Shown one piece after another: positions 1 to 14,355 of a stretch of DNA of 64,000 nucleotides; the first letter of the stretch is position 1, and the number at the start of each line of letters is the position of its first letter. The stretch comes from Oehlia diaphana (Eukaryota; Glomeromycota; Glomeromycetes; Glomerales; Glomeraceae). Made by a program: the position numbers and the translations under genes. The stretch is from NCBI GenBank assembly GCA_003833135.1, contig QZLH01000052.1, positions 81,522-145,521 on the forward strand, written 5' to 3'. The notes beneath the pieces are model-generated. The model saw only the letters and a program-made list of their open reading frames with translations, was not told the DNA's origin and did no database searches.

Positions 1-2411
1 GAAATAACACGCTTCAAATTTTTCTTTTTACAAAATTTTTCATGTCAAAATGAATCTTACACTTTCCTTTTTTTACAAAAATCATTTACAAAAGTATAAA
101 GCATAATGCTGCCTACACGTTTACAAAAAACAAAAAGAGAACGAACTGCTATTAATGTTGATATAAAAAAGGAAATATGCGAATACATGTTAGCAAATAC
201 TGATATAAAACATGCTGATGTTGCTTTATTTTTTAATACAAAATATAAGTTAGATATTGATAGGTCAACCATTACAAAAATATGGCAAAATCGTGAAAAA
301 TGGTTAACAGCTCTTTCAAATTCAAACATTTTTCGTTGTCGTTCTGTTCAGTTTCCAGAACTCAATAAGGCTTTGCAAATCTGGACGTCACAAGCAGTAG
401 CTGCTGGACTTCCTTTAACTGATACAATATTACAACAAAAAGGACTGGAACTGGCGTAAATATTGAATATTAGTGAAGATCAGTTAAAGTTTACTAATGG
501 GTGGGTGTATAGGTTTAAAAAATGTAATGGTCTTCAAAAGATTAGGTTTTCAGGAGAAGCTAGTAGTGCTCCACTTGCAACTCTTCCAGAAGAACGATTA
601 AAATTGCATAATCTTTTAGCCGCTTATAATGAAGAAGATATTTATAATGCTGATGAAACAGGACTTTTTTTTTGAATGGAACCTGATCAAACACTTGACA
701 CAGGTGCAATTGCAGGTCGTAAGAAGGTAGGATAAGTTTATATTAATATAATACAAGAAAATTGATTATAAGTTATTTATATAAGAACGAAATGAGATTT
801 TTTACTAGTTTAATTTTTTACTAAGATAATTTTTTGATTTAATAGGATAAAAGCTGAGTTTCCATTCTATTTTGCGCTAATGCTATGGGATTTCATAAAT
901 TTCGTTCTCTTGTGATTGAAAAATCACTTAATCCACGATGCTTCAAAAATTTTAATAGGTTAGCTCTACCTGTAACCTACCGTACTAATTCAAAAACCTG
1001 GATGAGATCAGATATATTTGTTGATTAGCTTAATCAACTTAATAATTATTTTCACACAATGGACAGAAAAATATTGCTTCTTATTGATAATGCAGGTTCT
1101 CATTTTAACCCAAATATTTTTGATGAAACTAATTTAAATGAGGATGATTTTAATGATGAAGAAAATAATGAGAAAGAAATGGTGGCAGAATCATCTCGTT
1201 CAGCTCAAAATAGGAAAAAGGCTAATAAAAAAAAACAAAAAAAAAACCTGACATTAAGCTTTCTAATATTGAGCTCATTTATTTACCTCCAAACACCACT
1301 GCTTACCTTCAACCAATAGATGCAGAAATTATCCATAGCTTCAAATCTAAATATAAAAAAGAGTATTGTAAACATTTAATTCGCAAATTTGATGCTGAAG
1401 TAGATTACACAAAGTGAGTTATAATAGATTTTTTATTTTTATTTTAAAGAATTTCATGTTTATTTAAAGTACAACTTGAATTTTTAAAATATTTATTACA
1501 AAAAGAGGGCGTTAAAATTGATACACAATAAAATTACTAATATTAATTATTCTTTATTTAAAAATAAGTTAAATCTTAAGAAAGCTATTGAATATATTGC
1601 TGATAGTTGGAATAATGTTACTCAAAAGACAATCTGAAACTGTTGGATTAAGACTGGCATACTTCCATCTTACATAGATGATGATGATGTAAATTTTGAT
1701 TTGCAAAATTTTGAACCAGATTCTGATACTACCGAAATTGAGGATTTTCTTGATAATTTGCCAGAGACTGATAATGTGCGAAACTACTTTCAGATACTTG
1801 ATCATAAAATTCCAGCTGAAGAAAACTTTACTAAAGAACAAATTGTCAACCTGGTACAACTTGAGAAAAAAGAAGAAAGTGAAGAAGATGATGATTCAGA
1901 TAACGAAATACCTCCAGTATCAATAAAAGAGGCGGTTGGTGATTTGGAAACATTTATTATCTATTTTCAACAGCAAACTGATCCTGAATTTGATGTTAAT
2001 AATTTACGTATTTTTCAAAAGTATCTAAAAGTGTCTAAAGTTCAAGAATTTAATTCAAAAAAACAAAGTACACTTGATATGTTTTTTGAAAGTTAGACAT
2101 TATTTGATTAACGTAATTAGTAATTACCTTATATTAATATGCATAATATAATTTTTTATTAATAATAAATTGTTAATTAATTTTTAAATTTTTGTTAATT
2201 GATCTGTTTATATTTTATATGACTCTAATTTTATTTTTTAATAAATAATAAAATAAAACTAATACGATTTTGTAATTTTCATATAATCACACTGATGCCA
2301 AAAGTTTATATATATGTGATTATATAGTAAAACCTCACTAATAAGCACACTTCTTTATAGTCATAGCATTGCATGGTCCTGAGGCCTGTGACTATAGAGA
2401 GATCGACTGTA
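1..2411 (+). mobile_element. pogo/Tigger-type DNA transposon, left end outside window
   Basis: This is a Tc1/mariner-superfamily element of the pogo/Tigger type. It contains a decayed transposase, then a noncoding tail. Its right inverted terminus is at about 2328-2409; read on the minus strand it starts CAGTCGATCTCTCTATAGTC and is followed outside by a TA dinucleotide (2410-2411), the usual target site of this superfamily. The matching left terminus is not in the window, so the element starts upstream of base 1. A second copy of its right 920 bp lies at 3101-4019 with the same terminus and TA. Confidence 0.8.
106..2096 (+). pseudogene. decayed pogo/Tigger transposase (CENP-B-like DNA binding plus DDE domain)
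   Basis: The N-terminal part (106-675) reads as a CENP-B/psq-type helix-turn-helix followed by a Tc5-like DNA-binding domain, and ends in NADETGLFF, the first catalytic Asp motif of DDE_1 transposases. A probable intron follows (donor after AAGAAG near 726, acceptor TTTAATAG near 844). The next part carries the second catalytic Asp in LLLIDNAGSH (about 1076-1105). The third sits in LPPNTTAYLQPIDAE (about 1283-1327), which is reached only through a frameshift. The acidic C-terminal tail is intact at 1701-2096. In-frame stops (after GLFF, after DKS, after IFVD and before NCWIKTG) plus the frameshift make it non-functional. In the intact family the product cuts and pastes the element in the nucleus. 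Confidence 0.8.
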
Positions 2412-2431
2412 TATATATCCATAAAAATTTT

Positions 2432-3099
2432 TTTTGCCTCATCAATATAATGTTGTTCTCATTCGTATTTTATATAATAATTTAATTTAAGTTATGGATC
2501 AATAAATTATTTTATTTTATTATATAACACCATATAAATCAAAAAATATTAAACAAACTTTACTTGTTGCTATTGTATACATATGGCATTCATCCATTTT
2601 AGAATAGTAAAATTTAAGTTTTTCGTATTCTTTTGAAATAGCAATTCGCATATCTTGAATTTTACAATGATTTTAATTTTTTTTGTTAAGTAATAATTCA
2701 AGATGATTGAGGAGGGAATTATAAATAGGAATAAATGATGATAAAGTCACAAATTGCGACTTTGACATATATAAAGTAGCGCTATAAAATTTCTGAATAT
2801 TATTATAATGGTAAGTAAATTATTTATCAATATAAATTCAAATAATAAGTAAATTAATATTTACTTTTAAAACACGGCATAATTCCTTAATAGTACTCCA
2901 TTCTTTTTTTAGAATTGCGAAAGCATTTAAATTACGATCAAGTCCAGTAATATCGTCAAGAGGCTATAAAAAATTTATTATATATTGGTATTAATAATTT
3001 ATTGTAATTAATATTATATATTAAATTTAAAATTTACTTACTTCTTGAAGCGTTAGTGCACGTTCTAATATTAAATACGTCAAATTCCAACGTGTCTTA
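2432..3099 (-). pseudogene. hAT-family transposase relic
   Basis: Read on the minus strand, several separated blocks match the central and C-terminal parts of hAT transposases in order: TRWNLTYLILERALTLQE (from about 3097), PLDDITGLDRNLNAFAILK, a block with SATLYMSKSQFVTLSSFIP, then KEYEKLKFYYSKMDECH and YTIAT, and finally a degraded LDPRLKL-like block near 2440-2490. Blocks are split by AT-rich stretches that look like introns (one has donor GTAAGT and acceptor TTTATAG) and by stop codons. The hATC dimerisation region is missing. The relic stops abruptly at the ambiguous base at 3100. It lies between the two pogo copies. The family is clear from the TRWN and IPIYN motifs; no function is expected. 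Confidence 0.7.
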
Positions 3100-3100
3100 N
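3100..3100. other. single ambiguous base at an abrupt sequence junction
   Basis: A lone N separates the hAT relic from the truncated second pogo copy. Both elements are cut exactly here, so this may be an assembly join and not a biological breakpoint. Confidence 0.8.
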
Positions 3101-4019
3101 ATTTATTACAAAAAGAGGGCGTTAAAATTGATACACAATAAAATTACTAATATTAATTATTCTTTATTTAGAAATAAGTTAAATCTTAAGGAAGCTATTG
3201 AATATATTACCGATGGTTGAAATAATGTTACTCGAAAGACAATCTGAAACTGTTGGATTAAGACTGGCATACTTCCATCTTACATAGATGATGATGATGT
3301 AAATTTTGATTTGTGAAATTTCAAACCAGATTCTGATGCTACTGAAATTGAGGATCTTCTTGATAATTTGCCAGAGACTAATAATGTGCGAAACTACTTT
3401 CAGATACTTGATCATGAAATTCCAGCCAAAGAAAACCTTACTGAAGAACAAATTGTCAACCTGGTACAACTTGAGAAAAAAGAAGAAAGTGAAGAAAATG
3501 ATGATTCAGATAATGAAATACCTCCAGTATCAATAAAAGAGGCGGTTGGTGGTTTGGAAATATTTATTATCTATTTTCAACAGTAAACTGATCCTGATTT
3601 GATGTTAATGATTTATGTATTTTTCGAAAGTATCTAAAAGTGTCTAAAGTTCAAGAATTTAATTCAAAAAAATAAAGTACACTTGATATGTTTTTTGAAA
3701 GTTAGACATTATTTGGTTAACGTAATTAGTAATCACCTTATATTAATATGCATAATATAATTTTTTGTTAATAATAAATTGTTAATCAACTTTTAAATTT
3801 TTGATAATTGATTCATTTATATTTTATATGACTCTAATTTTATTTTTTAATAAATAATAAAATAAAACTAATACGATTTTGTAATTTTCATATAATCATA
3901 CCAATGCCAAAAGTTTATATATATGTAATTATATAGCAAAACCTCACTAATAAGCATACTTCTTTATAGTCATAGCATTGCACGGTCCCGAGGCCTGTGA
4001 CTATAGAGGGGGTCGACTG
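3101..4019 (+). mobile_element. truncated second copy of the pogo element (right 920 bp)
   Basis: This copy aligns with 1491-2409 at a constant offset of about 1610. It holds only the transposase C-terminal tail, with several stops (CAA to TAA twice, TGG to TGA, a 1-bp deletion near 3597), the 3' noncoding part and the right terminus, again followed by TA (4020-4021). I count about 47 differences from the first copy, nearly all transitions, so the copies are diverged and not a simple assembly duplicate. The longest remaining open stretch is 3368-3586, without function. Confidence 0.8.
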
Positions 4020-4020
4020 T

Positions 4021-4354
4021 ACTTATAAAAAATGAGAAAGTGGAGGGATGTGACATGGGTGACAAATTATTTGGGGTCATGTGGGGTGAAAAAATTTTCT
4101 GGCGATACTGGGAAAGATGCGATTAACCATTTACCCCAGTATCACCCCAAGATTTCTAAGTAAAATTCTACTTCCACGTGATCAGTGATGTTTAAGGGGG
4201 CGTGAAAAATATTTTTTTCACCATTAAAAATTTTCTAAGTTCCCAGAATACTTATGAAAAAATGAAAAGGTGGGGTGTGATGCTAGATGACATTTTGTGC
4301 AGGTCACATGAGGTGAAAAATCTTGGAGCAACGCTGGGAAAGATGTGATTAACC
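4021..4354. repeat. foldback/direct repeat element, two ~105 bp units
   Basis: Units at 4021-4128 and 4250-4354 are directly repeated. Both start ACTTATRAAAAA and end GGGAAAGATGYGATTAACC. Between them the sequence turns back on itself: the GGGGTGAAAAAATTTTCTGG...GATACTGGG arm is answered by TTTACCCCAGTATCACCCC. The same arms occur at 41336-41592. No coding capacity is visible, and the element abuts the pogo terminus. Confidence 0.6.
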
Positions 4355-4360
4355 AGAATA

Positions 4361-6940
4361 ATTACATAATTTTTTGTATCTAAAATATAAAGTTTTGAGT
4401 TGGGTATGTGATTGCTAAATAAAAATTAATATATGCTGATCAAACCATATGATAAAAATGTTTTCTTTAATTCACTATGAAAAAATTTTAGCAAATTTGT
4501 TAAAATGACTTGTAAAAGCAAGGAGTATTTTTTATATAATTCTTTTTAATATAACTTTATATAGAAGGAATGGAACAAGAATTCATAGCATCTTAAATAA
4601 GGCTTTCGCATTCAATCTTTATTCTTTTATGCATTACCGTGATCATGATGTCTCAAATTTTTTCATAAATTTTTTGCATTTACATTCTTATAATATAGAC
4701 AATACAAAAGAGAACTTAGTACTCTTGTTTACTAGCAGCCATGCTAGAAAATATTTTTTTAATGTTTTTAGCTTTGATATTATTATGATTTGAAAGTATA
4801 TAATAGAAGGACTAATAAGAATACTTATTGCAGATTATTATTAAAGCTTCTGTAACTATATTTGCATCCTCACTGCTTATGAAAAAATAGATGTTTATAT
4901 TTCAACATTTATAGAATCATAGACATAAAAGTAAATAGATACTAATCATACCAGATTATTTTATATGTTGAATCTATAAGCGTCAATTATTCATAATACT
5001 CAATAACTTTAGTAAACTATTAAAAGATATAATACTTTTTGACATGATATCTCTACTTCATTAAATAAGAAATAGATTCTGAAATATCTAATTTTAAATT
5101 CAAATTTCTAATAAGATAAGTTTTTGCAAATCTATGAACTTTATATTTAATGTTTACTTACTTTACTACTTTTTTATGCTTCAGTCTATATGTGAGTTTA
5201 TTAAAACTTAATTTCAACGTTGCATATTTTTTGATGGTAAATGTGATTGTTAAAGCTGAATAATTTTTAGCTATTTCTATTATAACTAAACTTTTAATTG
5301 CTTTTGGCCATTTTAATCTATTAATTTCTGATAAAAAATAAGTATAATTAGAAGAATTTTTATATCTCTCTATTTGAACTATATTTAAAGAAACTATTCA
5401 AAAACTTTAATTATTGCAAAATATATGTCAGATGGCCATATCCTGATTATTCAGTATTTTTCATTTAGAACATTTTCTTTTTGTTAAGTAAGGATGCTTA
5501 CCAAAACTATTTTTTCAAAATTTTACTTTAGTTAAAATTTAATCTGAAACTATTTTTTATAATAAATTTAATTGCCAAAACTGTTTATATGCTTTTCTGA
5601 AACTGATTATAATTTAGAAAAGTTTTAGATTTACCAATTTTTTTATTAAAAATAAAGTTTTTGAGTTGCAGATTTTTAAATTTTATTGTTAAATGAGTTT
5701 TAGGCAATAACATTATTATTAGGTACTTAACTTATAATACTTTCTAAAACTGAAGTTTGGCATTGCTCATCATAAGAGATTTAATGTTGCTTATTATAAT
5801 TTAGCATTGTTTATTATACTAAAATATTGCTAAAAGGTGTCAAATTGCTAAAAAGTATGAATCAACTAAAGTTCTCTTAGTATTATAAATACAGTGGTAA
5901 TTCATTTATACTGAACTAATAATATTTATGAATAAATAGTTATAAATAGTTAAACTATAAATAAATATTGCTATAAATAACTATTGTATAACTATAATGA
6001 TATATTTTCTAATTATTTTAGTTGAATATTTCTTTCAGTTAATTGTTTATTCATGTTTCATTTAATATATTATTCATCCTTCAAGTAATTATTCTTTTGA
6101 TCATATGATTATCTTAATATCTAGGGTTACAACATCAAAAAGAAGATCCTGCTTTTTATCTGATATAAGATTTGATATTAACATTATTATTAGAAGAAAA
6201 GAAGTTAAAGAGACAGTTGATTGTTAAAAATGAATTAAATTTTAGAAGGTTATCAAACCAAAAATCAACTTACTTTTTTAAAAAAATGCAGTGATCATTA
6301 TAAGGCATGGGATTCAATTTGCAACATACAGTATATTGTAAAGTGATGTCTTTAGAACTTATTTGGCCATATATTTAACGTTAATCTAATCTGACAGTTA
6401 AAGAATATTTGGAATAATATAACTTATAACTCTTGTGATTGCTTAAGCGATTAGAATGTCCTTGATATTGAGCTTAATATCCTTTTTAATAAACTTCCAA
6501 GTATAGATCAATAATACTTGAAGACAAACGTCTTGAAAAAGACTTTAGAGGTTAGTGTCTTTCTTTATTTTATTATAAATGCACATTACTATATTCTGAG
6601 TGATTTATCACACAAAATAACTTACATTATTAATCCTTTTTAATAAATCTGATATGTCAGTCAGATATTTTAACTGATAACTAACTGATCTGATTTATTG
6701 AGATTACTAATAGAATCCAGATTTTTGAAAAAATAGAAAGGAAAGGAGTACAGTAAACAAATAATTAAATCAGAGCAGCTTAAATTATATTGATAAATCC
6801 ATTATTTTATTTTACATATAATTATAATATTATAATTATAGAAATTTCTAATTATAAAAATATTTTTTAATAAATTTTTAAAAATTTTATTTAAAATTAT
6901 ATTAAAGAAAATTTCTTAATGTACACTAGTATTTGAAATA
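4361..6940. other. AT-rich stretch without recognisable gene
   Basis: Very AT-rich. Short open stretches occur without recognisable motifs, for example about 60 codons near 4606-4790 on the plus strand and about 70 codons near 5160-5375 on the minus strand. They may be relics of old elements, but I cannot assign them. Confidence 0.4.
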
Positions 6941-6948
6941 CATATCAC

Positions 6949-7192
6949 TAAGGTTGCTTGCTGAAACCTAAGGGTTTAGGCAAGATGGCATTTTGCCGAA
7001 AAGCGAAATTCTGCTGAAACTATATTAAAGTTATATTAAAAAACTGGCAAAACTCTGGAGAAAGGCGAAACTGCCGAAACTTATTATAAATGCCGAAACT
7101 GCTGAAACTCTGCCGAAACTATAATAAATCTATAGTAAAATTTTGATAAAACTAATCGTAGGATTTTGAAGAGGTTTAGACAAGCAACCTTA
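6949..7192. mobile_element. non-autonomous hAT-type MITE, 244 bp
   Basis: Terminal inverted repeats TAAGGTTGCTTGCTGAAACC (left) and GGTTTAGACAAGCAACCTTA (right) enclose a noncoding body. The element is flanked by a perfect 8-bp direct repeat, CATATCAC, at 6941-6948 and 7193-7200. An 8-bp target duplication is the hallmark of the hAT superfamily. The body carries repeated GCCGAAAC / CTGCCGAAACT motifs. Confidence 0.75.
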
Positions 7193-7200
7193 CATATCAC

Positions 7201-10200
7201 GTGATTCTATAAAAAAATTTTGTAAAAAAAATTCTAATAAATAAATCTTTAAAAGAATCTGTTTTGCAAGTTTACTTAGTATGTCATAGATAGTTTTGAA
7301 TGTTATTTTTGAGTTATTTAACGATTTTTTTTTTGCTTTTTTTTCGTTAAATTTTAACATTAAATGATCAGCATAAAAATTTACTTTTTTTGAAAATTGT
7401 GTTTAAATACATAGTATACAAATAGAAATCATCTATATTAAAATATTATAAAAATAAAAATTTTTAGATATATTTAAAATTATAAAAATATATATTATAT
7501 TTTAAATTTAATGAATTTATTATTTTATTTTTTTTTTTTTATTAATTTTTAATAGATGCGATCATGTCTTAGTATAACTAAACTTACTTACATATACAAC
7601 TTATAGCGTAAGAAAAAACATATATATATTATATAAGAACTAAGCATTATGAAACAAGACTACTTCTTTTCACCGAAGAAAAAGTTGACCTGTCACTTAA
7701 ATAATAATATCATAATTCAAAATCATGATATAATCTAAATTTTTAGGTAACTGTCATAATCTGCCTAAAAATTTGTCTAATGGCCTCTCCAATGGAATGC
7801 TAAATCATTCCATTTATTCCAATTAGTTTTCTTGAATTTATTATTTTATTTAAAAAGTAAAATTTTATTTAAATATAGTATATAATAAATTAATTACATA
7901 TTAAAATATTTTATTTATTTTATTTATATATTTTTATTGATTTTTACTAAATTACTTAACAAATTCTATTAGTTTATATTAAAATATTTAAAAAAATCTT
8001 TTAATATTAACAAAAATGCCAAAATAATTTTAATATACTAAATTGCTAAATTTGAAAATATTAAAATAATTTTAATATATGATTAAAATTATAAAATTAT
8101 TATAATTTATAAATATATAAAATTAATTTTAATATATCAAAAATAGTTAGTCAATCATTTTGGTTAAAATATATAGTTTTAGAAAAGTAATAATATTTGT
8201 ATTTTTAAAATTTTGTAATATAGTGTATATTAAAGATTATAAAATAATAAAATTTAAGTTTAATCCTATTTTTACTAGTAAAAATTTTAAAAGACTAGAA
8301 AAAATGGCATTTATTTTTAGATACTTTATTTCTTTAAGATATAGTTACTATTATTTTTTCAATATTTTAAAGATTAGCTTAAAAATAAAACCATCTTATA
8401 AAAATAGCAAAAATGATAGTAAAATCTATTATAAAATAAATTTTTTTTTGCAATAATACTATTATTATTAAAAATAATAAATATTATTTACTTATTAATG
8501 ATTAACAAATTAATTTTGATTTCAAATTCTTATATGGGAGTATAGAAATATTAAATTAGCTGATCTAGAATATCAGAAAGGGATTAATGTAAAAATGAAA
8601 AAGTCAGCCAACAAACTAAATTAGTGATTAACAAATTAGATAAAATAGTAAGTTCATATTGAAAGCTATAGAATAACTTAGTATTCAATAAGGGAGATCA
8701 TTGGTTAAATTTTTAAACCTATCATGATACTGATAATAGGTGATAGGTCACTTTTGATTTCAAGGAGACAGGTTGATCTTTTTCTTTGAAAGGGACAGTA
8801 TATTGATAATGTTTAAATTAATTTAGAATACTTTATTTTATTTTACTTTTGTAAATATATTGTATTACTTTAATTGCCAATTCATCTAAGAACAGTATTA
8901 CGTTACTAATAAAATTTGGGGTTAAATTTGCTGATTTTGTACTAGAACACAATTTTTAGAAAAGGATATTTTTATAGACAATATATTAACTATAAATAAA
9001 AGTTATATAATATACTGAAAAATACTTGAAAAAAAAGAATTTGCAAAAAAAAATTATATGTTTATATGCAAAATAATGAGTTTACTATGTATATGTGTCA
9101 GATTTACATCTTAAAATGTAAGAAATTTCAATATTTTATTTTACTATATTATGTTATTTATATTGTAAACATATATTTTTTAGCTTTTTAAGCTTTTTTT
9201 AAAGACTTTTTTTTAAAATATTTTTCTTTATAGAACTAGTAAAAAATTGAAGGGTACTTTTATTTGTAAAATGGATGAAATAGGTAAAAGTTTATCCTGC
9301 ATGTGAGATGTAAAAAATGGGTTTTTTTATTATTGTTAATATCCCTGAATTTTATTAGTAACACAGTGCTGATTTTAGATGGATTGGCAATTAACATTAT
9401 TATCAATAAACATGATCATGCCTTTACAAAGAAAAAAAAAAAAATTATTTACTTATTAATTATAACTTAATACTAGCCTATTATTAATTTGCTATTTATA
9501 TTATAATTATATATAATATATAAATTTATAATCTATTATAATTATTATTAATTTTACAATTATTATTCTTTATTGATAAATTTCTTTGACATTAAAATCC
9601 ATTACCCTTCTAATTTCTTTTTTAATTTCATTTCTATTAATTTCTTTATCATCATTTATTATTATTGCTATTTTCATTATTATTATTCAGTTTATTATCC
9701 AGATTATAATTATCCATAAATTCATTTAACCTACTTAAAATTTTGAATGTAATACATTTATACAACTAAAGTAGTTTAAATTAATTCTATTACTTGATTA
9801 TCACAACTTATTAGTTGTATTTTGCTCTTATGATTTTTCAATGATTTTATTATCATCTTCTTCATTAAGTTCTATTAATATATCATTGACAATAGCATTT
9901 ATTTCTTTATTATTTAATTTCATTAATCCCCTTTTCATACTTTTTTATATGATCAATAATAAGATAATTTTATTATTAACCTTTAAATTTTTAACTTTAA
10001 GCCAAAGCTGCCTTTATTTATTATACATGAAAAATCTTGTTCACAAGACACTGAATTTGGATAATAGAAAATAATCACAATATAAGATTTGAAAATAAGC
10101 TATCTTTATCTATCAAGAGATTAGATCATCAAATCCGTTATTATAAGGTTGGTTGAAAGATTTTATGCTTTAAGTTCTATTATTTTCATCAACTTGATCG

Positions 10201-10260
10201 AAAACCAGGATGTAAAAAAATGTTAACAAATAATTATCATCATTGAATTCTTCAATCCTA
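7201..10260. other. AT-rich stretch without supported gene
   Basis: Extremely AT-rich, with long A and T runs. The 98-codon open frame at 8160-8456 is low complexity (Ile/Lys/Asn/Phe from AT-rich codons), starts with TTG and resembles nothing known. Asn-rich open fragments on the minus strand near 9600-9740 and 9830-9960 could be old coding debris but cannot be assigned. Confidence 0.4.
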
Positions 10261-10261
10261 A

Positions 10262-10490
10262 TAATCCTAATAAATCATTCGTTAAAGACCGTAATTATAT
10301 TAATCTGGAATGTGATCTTGAAAATGAATATAATAATTCTAGTTTTAATGATGAAAGAATAAAGAATAAATGACGTATTGATATCATTATTATTGGGTTT
10401 GACAAAGATAAGAGTAATGAAGCAAACACTATTGATTTTTATTTTTCTATAGAAACTTCAAATTCCTGGAATTGTACAAAAATATACTAG
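10262..10490 (+). pseudogene. possible decayed coding remnant, family unknown
   Basis: One plus-strand frame reads SFVKDRNYINLECDLE and continues through DERIKNK, a stop near 10372, then RIDIIIIGFDKDKSNEA and FYFSIETSNSW. The balanced amino-acid composition, unlike the surrounding poly-Asn/Lys translations, suggests a former coding region. It lies just downstream of the phosphoserine phosphatase gene, which is on the other strand. I do not recognise the family. Confidence 0.2.
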
Positions 10491-10603
10491 CTAGCCAAAA
10501 AAATAATTAAGTTTACATCATTGTTACTTAATTCTATTTAGTAAATAAGAATTATAAAATACAGTAATAATAACCGAAATTTAAATAAACAAAAATGGAT
10601 TCT

Positions 10604-12807
<2,204 letters not shown>

Positions 12808-14355
12808 TTTTGAGTGAAGAAGGGATGAAAAAAAGGGAAAATGTATTTAAATTATTTTTTGTAGATCGTATTTCAGTTAAAAAAATTTTTCAACAAATCA
12901 TATGAAACAAGCTTGATTATCATAATTTCATTGGTTAAAAATACGTAATACGTTTCGCAAATTATCAGTTATTTGCGATATTTGTGTGCCAGTCTTTGGC
13001 CAACATTCCTTGATTAGACAGGTCATTGTATGATTGATAAAAATCTAATCTATAAAGAGACATCATTTGTCTTCATCAACGTGTCGCGCGCATGATATAA
13101 TTATAGGCTACAAATAAATTTTTATATGTATAGTAAAAATTGTTATATCTTAATTAACAAATTTCTTTGTTTTTTATTTTTGTTGACGGGTGCTTTAAAC
13201 TTATACCTTATAAAATTAAGAAATGGATACTTCTTGCATTTACGCTAATTGCTAAATATACAGTAAATTTGTCTTCCGACAAAACTTTATTTTTTTTTCT
13301 TTACGTATAGTATAAATTATGTGTATCTTAAATAGATAATCCGCAAAAAGTTCTATGCTGCTATGTGTTTCTTTAATTAAATTTGAGGCGTTTTTTTTTA
13401 TAAATCCTGCTAGGTTCATTTAGATGGTTCGGTTGTTTTAACAGCATTCAATTCCTTTAAAAATAACACAAAAACATTGATTTAAATATTCTATTTTTAT
13501 TATAAAAAATGTACAATATTGTACATAATTAACATAAATATATGAATACAATCCGGAGGACTATACTAATCATTAGTCAGTAAGGAAGAAAATAAATAAA
13601 TTTTATTTTTTTTTTGCTTCTAATAACCTTAACGCCGCAGATTTGTGATCCAATGGTTAACTTTTAAGTATTACGCATTAGACAATCGATAAGGTTGGAT
13701 TGACATGCAGAATTTATTCACGATCACATGATATTACAAACACCATTATCTGACCCTTGTGGAATAATGAATCCTGTTACATTATTACATTATTCGCTCG
13801 ATATTTTACCCCATCTAATAGTTATTTTATAATCATTTTTCCTTTAATATTTTTAAAAACATTTAAAATTTTTAAGTGTATAAATAAATCTTATGTATTA
13901 AAAAAATAAAGGACAATGAATTAATCATTAATATTATATTATTAATGTTTTTTAGCTTAAAACAAAAAAAAATATTTCTTATTGTGCTACTACAGTAACA
14001 CACACACAATAAGGGGTAAGTATACGTTTCATTTCATTAAGGATATGGAGTCTTCCTTGTTTTCCTTCTCTGTCATTTGTAAAGTTTATTATTAATAACC
14101 GTAATTGTATCCAAATAAAGAAATTTTATCAAAAAATTATATTACTTTTGGCAGATGATTAACAAATTAGCAAAAATAATTCCGAAGGCTTCCATTCAGG
14201 CAAGTCACAGCTTTGCCTAGTTCTAAATTGGGTAATTAGGCAACAAAATAAAAATCACCCCCATTTACATGTGTCTCACTTTAGTATTTTTCTTTTTTTT
14301 TTTTCAACAATTTTGACCATAATTTTTTCAAATATTAAATTTATAGTTGAATAAA
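12808..14355. other. divergent intergenic region
   Basis: This 1.55 kb lies between the starts of two divergently transcribed genes, so it should hold both promoters. It has long T-runs upstream of each start and no open frame of note. I see no motif I can name with confidence. Confidence 0.5.

Noticed and set aside
8160..8456. 98-codon ORF in AT-rich DNA
   Set aside because: TTG start, low-complexity composition and no recognisable domain or neighbour.
14347..14355. TTG start three codons upstream in the TPR-SET gene
   Set aside because: The ATG at 14356 is the natural eukaryotic start.
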